A program made the translations under genes and the position numbers. A DNA stretch of 64,000 bases from an uncultured Candidatus Melainabacteria bacterium (GTDB taxonomy: Bacteria; Cyanobacteriota; Vampirovibrionia; Gastranaerophilales; Gastranaerophilaceae): the NCBI GenBank assembly GCA_947525005.1, contig CANNUY010000008.1:1-64000 (forward strand). The letters are read 5' to 3'. A model generated the notes under the pieces. The model ran no database searches and was not told where the DNA came from. It saw only the letters and a program-made list of their open reading frames with translations. The stretch's first letter is position 1; each line of letters opens with the position of its first letter. This document shows, one piece after another, positions 33,836-43,318 of this stretch.

Positions 33836-36367
33836 ATGTCAAACGGAGTAAACAACGATAATACCGAGAATAAAACGATTTCGATAAACGAACTGCAAAG
33901 AAAGTTGTCGAGTTCAGAATCCACTATTTATACCGAAGAGGGTATGAAGTCTATTTTTGATGCGTATAATACAAATAAAAATTCTGATAAAGAGTCTGTA
34001 GAAGTTTTAGATTCTAACGAGTTACAAAGTTTAATTGATGATATAAAATCTTATGATGGCAAGGTTGATAATGAGAAAAAAGACGGTTACATTGATGCAG
34101 ATGAAGCCGATTTGTTTATAAGAGATTTTAATGAAAAACATAAAGACAGTCCAATAAAATCAGAAGATTTATTTGGATTTGTAGCAAATTTCTTAAAACG
34201 TCAAAATGTTAATAATAAAAAGATTGAGTCAGTTCAAAAAAAAGTAGAAACAGTTGGTAAACCACTTTCTAAAAAATCTGTTTCAATGGTAGCGTATGTT
34301 GATGGCGAACCAAAAGATGTAGAAGTTAATATCGAATTGTACGCAACAAAAGATAAAAAATATGTTCTGATGTATAAATATGGAGCAACAACAGGTTCAG
34401 AATATCAACAAAATATTGCTAAAGACTATGGTTATGTAGGAGATAATGCTTGGAGTGAATTTATGACAAACTCACTTCATTTTGACTCAAATACTTATGA
34501 AATATCGTTTAAGCCAACATCAGCCGATAATAAAAATAAAAAAGTTGGCACATCAAATGTCACCGGTGGTTCACCGACATCTTTATCAAGAATCGGCAAA
34601 AGAGTTGATAAACCACTTACTGATAAAGAAATTTCTGAAATTGATGATAGATATGCAAGTCCTGATGTTATAAACACAATTGCAGTTTTTTGTGATTTTT
34701 TGAAAACATCTATTGCTCAAGCAGAACAAGATTTGAATAATGATGAAAAAACATATGGTTGGGCAGAACACGTTGCTGACCTTATTGGTGAAATTCGTGA
34801 TGTTAATACAATGTCAAATATGCGTCAATTGATTGCAGATGCAAAACAATATTTACATATGATGTTGAATGCTGATAATTCACCTGAAGGTATAAAAGCA
34901 GGTAAAGATTTTTTTGAGGTATATAAAAACTTTACAGGTAAAGAAAAATTTGATGAGAAAGAAATTCAAAAGTTTTTACAAACAAAACTAAAATATGAAT
35001 CTCAAGAACCAGTTATTAAAACATATAGATATATAAAAAGTAACTTAAATGATTCTATAAAAGAATATGCAAAATATTACTACGGAAACTATTATCCTAA
35101 TAATACAAATAATACAAAAAACAATGAATATAATCAAAAAAAGATGATGGAAGCATATGACAACATGTTCAATATGTTTTCTTCATTGACAGGTATATCA
35201 AAAGAAAATTTCCATAATATGCTCAATGGGATTGTTCAACGTGGTGATGATCCTATAGAATTTTTAAAGAATTTTTCAAAAAATATAATTAAAATATCTG
35301 AACAAAACGTCAAAGAAACATTAGGGATAGACGATTTGAAAGATTTAGATGATTATGAAGATAATTTAAAAGATGAATATAATGATAGCAGAAAACGAGC
35401 TTTGGGTGATGATGGAGATATAGTTAATAGAATTTCTAAATACAATGATTCACAAATTATAGTTGGCTCTGTTATAAGTGGCGTAGCTCAAATGGGGTTG
35501 TATGCAGCTTGTATGGCACTTTGTCCTGAATTTGCGTTCGCAAAGGGCTTAGAATCGATTGCTTCTGTTAGTAAAACTACTACAGAAATTCTTTCACTGC
35601 TATCAAAAGAGGGATTAAGGTCGGGTTCTTCTTACGCTTTATCATCAATCGTTATTGATAGTTCAAATAGATTAACAGATGAGATTGATGAAGACAATTT
35701 TGAAGCAACAAAATCTGTAATGAAAACTGCAACAATTGAATTTTTGGCAGGTTATTTGTTTGACGGATATTTAAAAGCTAAAATATTTAAAAAAGGTGAA
35801 AACAAAGTTATCCAAAAAGAAGATGCAGTCAAAGAAGCATACGATGAAATTGGTAAAAAATTCTTAGATTCACCTGGAATACGTTTTCACGCAGAGTATC
35901 TTGGAAAAATTGCAGCAACAAGAGCAACTGCAGGTGTTATTGGTGGGACAAAAGACAGTGTTAAAGAAACATTCAAAGAGTCTTGTTCAGGTCAATATAG
36001 TTTAAGTTCAATAGGTTTAGCCTTTATTGCTGGTGCAATATCAAATGCAACGATGATAAAATTTAAAAACTCAAGCTTTACAAAAGAAGAACATAAAATA
36101 TTGGGTAAATTCATTGAAAAAGCACCTAAGAAAGGCACTAAAAATGATATTAATGCGTATCTAAATTCAATAGATAAAGATGATCAAGTATACGTAAAAG
36201 ATTATTTAAAAAGTATTAGAATGGAGATTTTGCAATATATGAATACACATTCTACAGAAGATGGTGCACAAGAAGTTCTTCATTTTATTAAAACAACTCC
36301 AGAAGCACTTGATGAGATGATAATAAGTTATGCCATAATTGAAGATAATATTAATGGCGTTATGTAG
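33836..36367 (+). CDS. large unknown protein with EF-hand-like N-terminus
   Basis: 843 residues from ATG 33836; an open frame reaches back to 33794. Near residues 78-90 an EF-hand-like loop (DNEKKDGYIDADE) is visible, with a second acidic stretch at 42-62, so calcium binding is possible. The middle is helical. Two hydrophobic segments follow: ISGVAQMGLYAACMALCPEFAFA around 560 and a Gly/Ala-rich GLAFIAGAISNATM around 740. Such a layout suits a secreted or membrane-inserted effector, but no domain proves it and no signal peptide is present. It has no N14-type promoter. Confidence 0.7.
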   Translation: MSNGVNNDNTENKTISINELQRKLSSSESTIYTEEGMKSIFDAYNTNKNSDKESVEVLDSNELQSLIDDIKSYDGKVDNEKKDGYIDADEADLFIRDFNEKHKDSPIKSEDLFGFVANFLKRQNVNNKKIESVQKKVETVGKPLSKKSVSMVAYVDGEPKDVEVNIELYATKDKKYVLMYKYGATTGSEYQQNIAKDYGYVGDNAWSEFMTNSLHFDSNTYEISFKPTSADNKNKKVGTSNVTGGSPTSLSRIGKRVDKPLTDKEISEIDDRYASPDVINTIAVFCDFLKTSIAQAEQDLNNDEKTYGWAEHVADLIGEIRDVNTMSNMRQLIADAKQYLHMMLNADNSPEGIKAGKDFFEVYKNFTGKEKFDEKEIQKFLQTKLKYESQEPVIKTYRYIKSNLNDSIKEYAKYYYGNYYPNNTNNTKNNEYNQKKMMEAYDNMFNMFSSLTGISKENFHNMLNGIVQRGDDPIEFLKNFSKNIIKISEQNVKETLGIDDLKDLDDYEDNLKDEYNDSRKRALGDDGDIVNRISKYNDSQIIVGSVISGVAQMGLYAACMALCPEFAFAKGLESIASVSKTTTEILSLLSKEGLRSGSSYALSSIVIDSSNRLTDEIDEDNFEATKSVMKTATIEFLAGYLFDGYLKAKIFKKGENKVIQKEDAVKEAYDEIGKKFLDSPGIRFHAEYLGKIAATRATAGVIGGTKDSVKETFKESCSGQYSLSSIGLAFIAGAISNATMIKFKNSSFTKEEHKILGKFIEKAPKKGTKNDINAYLNSIDKDDQVYVKDYLKSIRMEILQYMNTHSTEDGAQEVLHFIKTTPEALDEMIISYAIIEDNINGVM

Positions 36368-36450
36368 ACTAAATTAAAATTTTGATGGACAGTGTAAGTA
36401 AACTATAGTATTCAATCATGTAAAAAATTCTTAATAAAAGACAAAAAATA

Positions 36451-36482
36451 AGCAATTTTTTTTATTAAGTTACTTATATATA
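36451..36482 (+). promoter_or_regulatory. N14-type promoter of the 36514 gene
   Basis: AGCAATTTT (36451-36459), 14 nt, then TTATATATA (36474-36482). Confidence 0.5.
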
Positions 36483-36513
36483 ACGTGTACAAAAATAATA
36501 TTGGAGTGTGTGA

Positions 36514-36936
36514 ATGCAACAAAATTCTAGTGTTAATTTTGGGATGGCGTTTAGAAGTCCTTCTAAGTCGTCAATGCCTTACTTCAAAAAATATCTAGCC
36601 AACGGAACTGGAAGAATTGATACAGAGGCGTTGGGAGAATTTGTTGTCAAGCAATCAAAAAACAATAAAGTCGATATGCAATATTTACATACAAAAAAAG
36701 GTGATATGTTTGAGGTATTTGAAATAAATAACCCAACGAATAAAGTCACTGTACCCATTAAAAACAGCAATCCTGACAAAGCTAAACCACAAGGATTTTT
36801 AAATAATTTAAAAGATTGGTTTAAAACAAAAACTGCGAGTTATGAATATCTTCCATTAGGTTCAATGGATAACTTGCCACCAGAATTAAAAGAAGCTGGT
36901 GCAATTGCAGATAGCATGGAAAAAAAGTTGGTATAA
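36514..36936 (+). CDS. unknown protein (140 aa)
   Basis: 140 residues beginning MQQNSSVNFGMAFRSPSKSS. The basic middle and C-terminal part (LNNLKDWFKTKTASYEYLPLGSM) show no recognised domain. The N-terminal VNFGMAF patch resembles ISFNG-type patches in other unknown proteins of this genome and may be a sorting or clade signature (inference). The leader carries GGAGTGTGTG, in which the ribosome binding site abuts a GTGTGTG tract. Confidence 0.6.
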   Translation: MQQNSSVNFGMAFRSPSKSSMPYFKKYLANGTGRIDTEALGEFVVKQSKNNKVDMQYLHTKKGDMFEVFEINNPTNKVTVPIKNSNPDKAKPQGFLNNLKDWFKTKTASYEYLPLGSMDNLPPELKEAGAIADSMEKKLV

Positions 36937-37053
36937 TTTTCAGTTAAGGATTTTAATTATTTAAAATATCTAAAGCATTATTTGTTAAATAATGTAAAGA
37001 TTTCTTATGTATAGTGATGTTCAGTCATACCATACAATCAGATAGAAACTCTA

Positions 37054-37081
37054 TTGACAATATGGATTGAGAGTATAGAAT
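37054..37081 (+). promoter_or_regulatory. tuf promoter
   Basis: Consensus TTGACA (37054-37059), a 16-nt spacer and TAGAAT (37076-37081), giving a leader of about 85 nt. Confidence 0.6.
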
Positions 37082-37170
37082 ATATAGTATGAGTTAAACT
37101 TAAAATTAAAAAAGAGAGTTAAACTTTATAAAGTTAGTAGTATATAGTAAAAGAAAAGGAGATTAATCTC

Positions 37171-38379
37171 ATGGCACGTGAAAAGTATGAACGTACGAAA
37201 CCTCACGTTAACGTAGGTACAATCGGCCACGTTGACCACGGTAAAACAACATTAACAGCTGCTATTACAGCTACATTGGCAGCAGCAGGTCAAGCAGAAT
37301 TAAAGAAATTCGATGAAATCGATGCTGCTCCAGAAGAAAAAGCTAGAGGTATAACCATCTCTACAGCTCACGTAGAATATGAAACTGCAACTAGACACTA
37401 TGCTCACGTTGACTGTCCTGGTCACGCTGACTATGTTAAAAACATGATTACAGGTGCTGCTCAAATGGACGGTGCTATTCTTGTAGTTGCTGCAACTGAC
37501 GGTGCTATGCCTCAAACTCGTGAACACATCTTGCTTGCTAGACAGGTTGGTGTTCCAAACTTAGTTGTATTCTTAAACAAATGTGATATGGTTGACGATC
37601 CAGAATTGTTAGAACTAGTTGAAATGGAAGTAAGAGAATTGTTAACTTCTTACGAATTCGACGGTGACAACATTCCATTCATCCACGGTTCAGCATTGAA
37701 AGCTTTAGAAGCAGTTCAAGCTAACCCATCAATCAAAAGAGGTGAAAATGAATGGACTGATAAGATTTGGGAATTGATGGACGCTATCGATACATACTTC
37801 CCAGCTCCAGAACGTGATTTGGACAAACCATTCTTGATGCCAATCGAAGATATCTTCTCTATCACAGGTCGTGGTACAGTTGCTACAGGTAGAGTAGAAC
37901 GTGGTATCGTTAAAGTTGGTGACGAAGTTGAATTAGTTGGTTTAGGCGAAACTAAAAAGACTACAGTTACTGGTGTTGAAATGTTCAGAAAATCACTTGA
38001 TCAAGGTCAAGCTGGTGACAACATTGGTGCTTTATTGCGTGGTGTTGATAAAACTGAAATTCAACGTGGTCAAGTTTTATGTAAACCTGGTTCAATCCAC
38101 CCACACACTAAATTCACAGCTAACGTATACGTTTTGAAAAAAGAAGAAGGTGGACGTCACACTCCATTCTTCCCTGGTTACAGACCTCAATTCTATATCA
38201 GAACAACTGACGTTACTGGTTCTATCAAATTTGATGGTGAAATGGTAATGCCTGGTGATAACGTAGTTATGGAAGTTGAACTTATCGCTCCAGTAGCTAT
38301 CGAACAAGGTATGAGATTCGCTATCCGTGAAGGTGGTAGAACAGTTGGTGCTGGTGTTGTTGACAAAATTATTGAATAA
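37171..38379 (+). CDS. tuf: translation elongation factor Tu
   Basis: 402 residues; GTPase that brings aminoacyl-tRNA to the ribosome. G1 GHVDHGKT (19-26), G2 RGITIST, G3 DCPGH, G4 NKCD. An AAGGAG ribosome binding site is present. Codon use is visibly more GC-rich and uniform than in neighbours, as expected for a very highly expressed gene. It stands alone, outside an rpsL-rpsG-fusA operon, with its own promoter and terminator. Confidence 0.99.
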   Translation: MAREKYERTKPHVNVGTIGHVDHGKTTLTAAITATLAAAGQAELKKFDEIDAAPEEKARGITISTAHVEYETATRHYAHVDCPGHADYVKNMITGAAQMDGAILVVAATDGAMPQTREHILLARQVGVPNLVVFLNKCDMVDDPELLELVEMEVRELLTSYEFDGDNIPFIHGSALKALEAVQANPSIKRGENEWTDKIWELMDAIDTYFPAPERDLDKPFLMPIEDIFSITGRGTVATGRVERGIVKVGDEVELVGLGETKKTTVTGVEMFRKSLDQGQAGDNIGALLRGVDKTEIQRGQVLCKPGSIHPHTKFTANVYVLKKEEGGRHTPFFPGYRPQFYIRTTDVTGSIKFDGEMVMPGDNVVMEVELIAPVAIEQGMRFAIREGGRTVGAGVVDKIIE

Positions 38380-38410
38380 TTTTAGATAACATTGGTACAT
38401 ACCAAGTTTA

Positions 38411-38447
38411 AAAAGCGATTAAGGGAAACCTTAATCGCTTTTTGTTT
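38411..38447. terminator. tuf terminator
   Basis: 14-bp stem AAAAGCGATTAAGG and its complement, loop GAAA, then T-rich; also downstream of the convergent 190-residue gene. Confidence 0.85.
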
Positions 38448-38462
38448 TATCATTGAAGAAAA

Positions 38463-39035
38463 TTAGGCAACTTCTTCCATTTCTGGTTCTTCTGCCTGTG
38501 GAGTATTTACTACATAATCTGTTGGTTTTTGTTCTGTATTTGCATCTGCTTTTTCAGGTTTATGTCCAAATCCAACAACTTTTGTGGCAATTGCGGAGAA
38601 TAATGCTAATACAGCTTTAGCACCATAATCTTTAATTAATCCTACAACTACATCAACTAACGCATCTTGGATTTGTTGTGGAACTTTTACCTTTCCTACA
38701 CTTGCTCCAATATTAGCAGATAATATTTTTTGTTCATTATTATTAATATCATAATCATCATCAGGTTTTCTGATATCAATAATTTTATCTCCAGCATTTC
38801 CTAATTCTACAGTATCTCTATCTGGAGAAAATTCCAACGGTTTAGTACGTTCTTTTATATAATCCGGAGCATAACTAACGGTTACAATATCTTTTGGTTT
38901 AGATGCTTCTGTTTTTACATCTTCAGTTAATTTTTTAAGCTTTTCAATTTTAGCTTCAGTTGCTTTCTCAGGATCATAATAAACTGGTTTTCCGTCAGGA
39001 TAGTTACCAATACTATTAGGCATTACAGTCGTCAT
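38463..39035 (-). CDS. unknown protein (190 aa)
   Basis: 190 residues from MTTVMPNSIGN; ATG 39035 is chosen because GAGGT lies 8 nt before it, while the frame opens 10 codons earlier in a Cys-rich stretch. The N-terminal half is charged (PEKATEAKIEKLKKLTEDVK). A single hydrophobic helix lies around 125-150 (ALVDVVVGLIKDYGAKAVLALFSAIATKVVGFG). The tail is acidic. No known family. The N14-type promoter is followed by TGTGTGTATGTG in the leader. Confidence 0.6.
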   Translation of the reverse strand: MTTVMPNSIGNYPDGKPVYYDPEKATEAKIEKLKKLTEDVKTEASKPKDIVTVSYAPDYIKERTKPLEFSPDRDTVELGNAGDKIIDIRKPDDDYDINNNEQKILSANIGASVGKVKVPQQIQDALVDVVVGLIKDYGAKAVLALFSAIATKVVGFGHKPEKADANTEQKPTDYVVNTPQAEEPEMEEVA

Positions 39036-39068
39036 AGGCAGTACCTCACAATTACACATACACACATG

Positions 39069-39100
39069 TATATTAAGTAATATTTTTTAAAGAATTTGCG
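39069..39100 (-). promoter_or_regulatory. N14-type promoter of the 190-aa gene
   Basis: Minus strand: CGCAAATTC (39092-39100), exactly 14 nt, then CTTAATATA (39069-39077). Confidence 0.55.
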
Positions 39101-39261
39101 TTTTTGTAACAATAGTTTACAAGATTAAATGTTTTATGCTCACAAAAATTCCGAATATAGTTTGTAATTTATAATGTCTAATGTTTATTTTCTATTAACA
39201 TACTCTTTCTGAATATCAATTTCTTAATAACTCAATAACCTTGTCGTTAGTAATAACTTTA

Positions 39262-39936
39262 TCAATGTGGTGATGATGTAGCAAGACATAGTATATCATT
39301 TATTCCTGCTGATTTAAGTTCTGATATCATTGATTCAAATGTTGAACCTGTCGTACAGATATCATCAATCAATAAAACGGTTTTACCTTCAATAAATTTT
39401 GATTTATCTACCATAAATGCTTTACTAAGGTTTTTTAATCGTTCTTGACGAGTCAATTTATATTGTGCTTTTGTCTTTTTTACTCGTTTTATAAGTTCAT
39501 AATTAGGCTCATATCCACTTAGTTTACAAAATTCCTCTGCTACAAGCTTCATCTGATTATATCCTCGTTCTCGTTCTCTTGTCTTATGTAATGGAACAGG
39601 AACAACCTGAAAATCGTTAGCTATTTCTTTCTCTTTCAAAACTTCTTGAAAATATTCCCACATAAACTTTGCTTGATAATATGCAAGTTCTTTTTGGTGG
39701 TGATACTTTATTCCTCTAATCATCTTTTGTAAAGTCTTTTCGTACAATCCTGCAACATAAATATCAATTCCAAGTACTTGTCGATTGGCTCTATAGTTAG
39801 AAAAGCAAAGTTCATTATAACATTTAGAACACATTTTAACAGCTTCTTTGCTTTTACCACAAAAATAACAACGCTTTTTATAAATGTAATCAAGTAGAGT
39901 ATTTATAAATCTAATTATTTTTTCTATAATTTCCAT
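39262..39936 (-). CDS. comF: ComF-family phosphoribosyltransferase-like protein
   Basis: 224 residues. The N-terminal zinc finger is CYFCGKSKEAVKMCSKC (two CxxC). The C-terminal PRTase-like domain has the PRPP-binding loop VLLIDDICTTGSTFESM near 190-206. The family is tied to natural transformation in Firmicutes and Proteobacteria, where it acts in the cytoplasm on incoming DNA, but its chemistry is unknown. No other competence gene is nearby. Confidence 0.88.
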   Translation of the reverse strand: MEIIEKIIRFINTLLDYIYKKRCYFCGKSKEAVKMCSKCYNELCFSNYRANRQVLGIDIYVAGLYEKTLQKMIRGIKYHHQKELAYYQAKFMWEYFQEVLKEKEIANDFQVVPVPLHKTRERERGYNQMKLVAEEFCKLSGYEPNYELIKRVKKTKAQYKLTRQERLKNLSKAFMVDKSKFIEGKTVLLIDDICTTGSTFESMISELKSAGINDILCLATSSPH

Positions 39937-39964
39937 GTGTTCAATTTAGCATAAACTCAGGCAT

Positions 39965-40002
39965 TAAAAAAGAGGAGCCTTTTATTAAAGACCCCTCTTT
40001 TA
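39965..40002 (-). terminator. terminator of the oad operon
   Basis: Minus strand: AGAGG and CCTCT stem around a loop, then TTTTTT, 15 nt after the oadB stop. Confidence 0.65.
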
Positions 40003-40016
40003 TATATTTTATCAAA

Positions 40017-41201
40017 TTAGTGACAAAGTGATAAAAGAACCCCAGCTGCTACGGCTGAACCGATAACACCGGCTACGTTTGGACCCATAGCGTGCATTAA
40101 CAAGAAGTTTTGAGGGTTAGCCTCTAAACCAACTTTGTTAGAAACACGTGCTGCCATTGGAACAGCTGAAACACCTGCTGAACCAATAAGTGGGTTGATT
40201 TTTTGTTTACTAAACATGTTCATAATGTGAGCCATAATAACACCTGCTGCTGTTGCAAGTGAGAATGCAATTATACCTAACAATAAGATGAACAATGTTT
40301 GTACTGTAAGGAATTGAGATGCTGATAATTTAGAACCAACAGACAAACCTAAGAATATTGTTACAATATTGATTAGAGCGTTTTGCATTGTGTCAGAAAG
40401 TCTTTCTACAACACCACATTCTTTACATAAATTACCAAAACATAATGCACCTAACAATGGGCAAGCGCTTGGTAACAAGATTACACAAAGTAGAAGGATA
40501 ACTAGAGGGAATACAATTTTTTCTCTCTTTGTAACTTCTCTTAATTGTGTCATTTGGATTTTTCTTTGAGCTTCAGTTGTTAACAACTTCATAATAGGTG
40601 GTTGAATAACAGGAACTAGAGCCATATAAGAGTATGCTGCAACAGCAATAGGTCCTAGTAAGTTTTCAGCCAACTTAGTTGTAACATAGATTGAAGTAGG
40701 GCCGTCAGCACCACCGATAATACCGATTGATGCAGCTTCTGGCATTGAGAAACCGAACAAGCAGTATGCCATAAGCAAAGCACCGAAGATACCAAACTGA
40801 GCTGCACCACCTAAAAGCGCTGTTTTAGGGTTCGCAATCAATGGACCAAAGTCAGTCATAGCACCTACACCCATGAAGATAATCAATGGGAACAATCCTT
40901 TGTGGATACCAGCTTCAAAGATAATACCTAAGAAACCAGTAGGTCCAGCAATAGCTTCTCCTGGTGGCATAGGAATATTAGATAACAAACCACCAAATGC
41001 GATTGGAACTAAAAGCAACGGTTCAAATTGCTTTTTAATACCAAGCCATAATAGGAACAAACAAATAATAATCATTATCCATTGTCCGTGCATGTGTAAT
41101 ATTTGTTCAAAGCCTTTTAGTGAAGGGTCAGCAGGTAGAACAAAGTTCATAATACCTGTTGAGTTCCAAAGGGACATTAAACCGTCTTGAATATTCATCA
41201 T
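40017..41201 (-). CDS. oadB: Na+-pumping decarboxylase beta subunit
   Basis: 394-residue membrane subunit of the biotin-dependent Na+-translocating decarboxylase family (OadB/GcdB/MmdB). It decarboxylates the carboxybiotin carrier and exports Na+. The two key acidic motifs are GVGAMTDFGPLIANPK (near 115-130) and GIIGGADGPTSIY (near 160-172). Last gene of birA-oadG-oadA-oadB. The substrate of the complex (oxaloacetate, methylmalonyl-CoA or glutaconyl-CoA) is set by the alpha subunit. Confidence 0.92.
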   Translation of the reverse strand: MMNIQDGLMSLWNSTGIMNFVLPADPSLKGFEQILHMHGQWIMIIICLFLLWLGIKKQFEPLLLVPIAFGGLLSNIPMPPGEAIAGPTGFLGIIFEAGIHKGLFPLIIFMGVGAMTDFGPLIANPKTALLGGAAQFGIFGALLMAYCLFGFSMPEAASIGIIGGADGPTSIYVTTKLAENLLGPIAVAAYSYMALVPVIQPPIMKLLTTEAQRKIQMTQLREVTKREKIVFPLVILLLCVILLPSACPLLGALCFGNLCKECGVVERLSDTMQNALINIVTIFLGLSVGSKLSASQFLTVQTLFILLLGIIAFSLATAAGVIMAHIMNMFSKQKINPLIGSAGVSAVPMAARVSNKVGLEANPQNFLLMHAMGPNVAGVIGSAVAAGVLLSLCH

Positions 41202-41220
41202 AATTTAACCCCTTCCTTTA

Positions 41221-43029
41221 TTAGCCTATAGTTACCAATTCTTGACCTGTTACGATTTTGTCGCCTTGATCAACTAAAACAGATTGAACAACACCAGATT
41301 TTGGTGATTTTACTTCTGTTTCCATTTTCATAGCTTCAACAACAAGCAATACATCGCCTTCAGCAACTTCGTCACCTTCAGCAACTTCAACTCTCAATAC
41401 GTTACCAGGAAGTGCAGCTTTTACAGCTTCGCCTTCGCCAGAACCAGCTGATGCTTTTGCTTCAATACCTGATTTAACATTGATATCGAATTCTTTACCA
41501 TTAACAACAGCTTTTTTATCGCTATCAAGTTTAACAGCGTATTTTTTACCGTTTACAGTAACTGTATATTCACCTGTAGAAGATGCTTGAGCTGATGCTT
41601 GAGCTTGACCTGCAGTTTTGTTTACAGAAACTTGACCGTGTCCTAACAAGAATTCAATACCTTTATCTACGTTGCCGTCTTTACAAGCAGCTGAAATAAA
41701 GATGTTTTCATCAGTTGTAGGAAGTCCTGCTTCTTCAAGTCTTTTCTTAGCAGCTTCAATACCTTTTTCAGGATCTTTTTCGTTAATATCAACAACTTTT
41801 TCTGTTGTTGGTTGCATGTTCAATTTTTCTTCTGCCCATTTTACTAATTCTGGATCAGGTTCACAAGGTGTTTTACCGAAGTAACCCAATAACATTTTTG
41901 CATAACCTGGATTAGCTTGTTGCCATGGTTCTTCTGTGATTGCGTTCAAAAATGATTGTTGAGCATAGAATTGAGAAACAGGTGTTACAGATGTAGCAAA
42001 ACCACCTCTTTCAACAACTTCTTTCATGTTAGCGATAAGTTTAGGAAACTTGTCTAACATACCCATATCTTTTAATTGGTTAACTGTTGTAGCAGTTGCA
42101 CCACCTGGAAGTGGAGCTTGGATAAGAATTGGGTTTACAGCCAAAGAAATTGGTGACATGAAGTAATCTTTCATACATTCTTTGAAGATTTCTTCTGTTT
42201 CCATAATTTTCTTGATGTCTAAACCTAAATCGTATTCAGTACCCTTCAATGCGTGCCACATAGAGATAATATCAGGTTGACCTGTACCACCAGAAACTGG
42301 TTTCATAGCTAAGTCGATACCGTCAGCACCACCATCAAGAGCAGCCAAGTATGCAGCCAAACCTGTACCAGCTGTTTCGTGAGAGTGGAATCTGATGTGA
42401 GCATCTGAACCAAGAATTTCACGAGCCATTTTAACTGTTTCGTAAACTTTTCTTGGATTAGAAGTACCAGAAGCATCTTTGAATGCTAGGCTATCGAATG
42501 GAAGACCTGAATCTAAGATGTTTCTCAAAACTTTTTCATAGAAAGCAACATCGTGAGCGCCTTCACAACCGTATGGAAGTTCCATCATTGTAATTGTAAC
42601 TTCGTGATTCATACCATATTTTTTGATACTGTTAGCAGAATCAATAAGGTTGTTTACGTCATTTAATGCGTCGAAGTTTCTAACTACGTTCACACCGTGT
42701 TTTGCAAACATTTTTGCGTGAAGGTCAATGATATCACGAGGTTGTGAATTAAGACCTACAACATTTACACCACGTGCTAATGATTGTAATTTTACGTCTG
42801 GACCAACAGTTTCTCTGATTTTGTCCATTGTATCAAAAGCGTTTTCGTTACAGAAGAATATAGGTGCTTGGAATCTTGCACCACCTGCTGTTTCAAAGTG
42901 TTTGATACCAGCATCAACAGCTGATTTCAAAGCAGGTAAAAAATCTTCTACTAAAACTTTTGCTCCGTAGATTGATTGGAAACCATCTCTGAAAGATGTA
43001 TCCATAACTTTGATAAGTTTTTTAGTCAT
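41221..43029 (-). CDS. oadA: biotin-dependent carboxyltransferase alpha subunit (oxaloacetate decarboxylase / PycB type)
   Basis: 602 residues. An HMGL-like carboxyltransferase TIM barrel (about 1-300: MDTSFRDGFQS metal motif, FKDASGT with the carbamylated-Lys region, HSHETAGTG) is followed by a conserved PycB/OadA domain. An Ala-rich linker then leads to a C-terminal biotinyl domain with EAMKMET, biotin on K568. It transfers CO2 from oxaloacetate (likely) to biotin, and OadB then releases it with Na+ export. The N-terminal FETAGGARFQAPIFF differs from typical WGGATFD of OadA, so substrate choice is less certain. Confidence 0.88.
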   Translation of the reverse strand: MTKKLIKVMDTSFRDGFQSIYGAKVLVEDFLPALKSAVDAGIKHFETAGGARFQAPIFFCNENAFDTMDKIRETVGPDVKLQSLARGVNVVGLNSQPRDIIDLHAKMFAKHGVNVVRNFDALNDVNNLIDSANSIKKYGMNHEVTITMMELPYGCEGAHDVAFYEKVLRNILDSGLPFDSLAFKDASGTSNPRKVYETVKMAREILGSDAHIRFHSHETAGTGLAAYLAALDGGADGIDLAMKPVSGGTGQPDIISMWHALKGTEYDLGLDIKKIMETEEIFKECMKDYFMSPISLAVNPILIQAPLPGGATATTVNQLKDMGMLDKFPKLIANMKEVVERGGFATSVTPVSQFYAQQSFLNAITEEPWQQANPGYAKMLLGYFGKTPCEPDPELVKWAEEKLNMQPTTEKVVDINEKDPEKGIEAAKKRLEEAGLPTTDENIFISAACKDGNVDKGIEFLLGHGQVSVNKTAGQAQASAQASSTGEYTVTVNGKKYAVKLDSDKKAVVNGKEFDINVKSGIEAKASAGSGEGEAVKAALPGNVLRVEVAEGDEVAEGDVLLVVEAMKMETEVKSPKSGVVQSVLVDQGDKIVTGQELVTIG

Positions 43030-43084
43030 TTTTATTTCCCCTTTTTATTAATTCATACATTTCACTTTTCATGGTATTGAAAAG

Positions 43085-43318
43085 TTACTTTTTAAATAAT
43101 GCTGCAACGATTGCTGCTGTAATTTCTTCATCATTTGATGAAGTTTTTCTAACCTTTGCGCCAGCTGTTTCTACAACTGCTTCAGGAAAGATTTTGTTAA
43201 GGTAACCAACGACTGTTGACATAACAGTCATTGCTCCAATAGTTAAGCATAAGAATGTAAGAACTGTTCCCATTCCGATTGCCATAACCATTGAACCTTC
43301 AATTAGTGTTGTGTTCAT
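43085..43318 (-). CDS. oadG: oxaloacetate decarboxylase gamma subunit
   Basis: 77 residues with one N-terminal membrane helix (SMVMAIGMGTVLTFLCLTIGAMTVM) and a short charged tail (ITAAIVAALFKK), as in OadG, which anchors and assembles the alpha and beta subunits. Its start overlaps the birA stop by 4 nt, and oadA follows 55 nt later. Confidence 0.85.
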   Translation of the reverse strand: MNTTLIEGSMVMAIGMGTVLTFLCLTIGAMTVMSTVVGYLNKIFPEAVVETAGAKVRKTSSNDEEITAAIVAALFKK

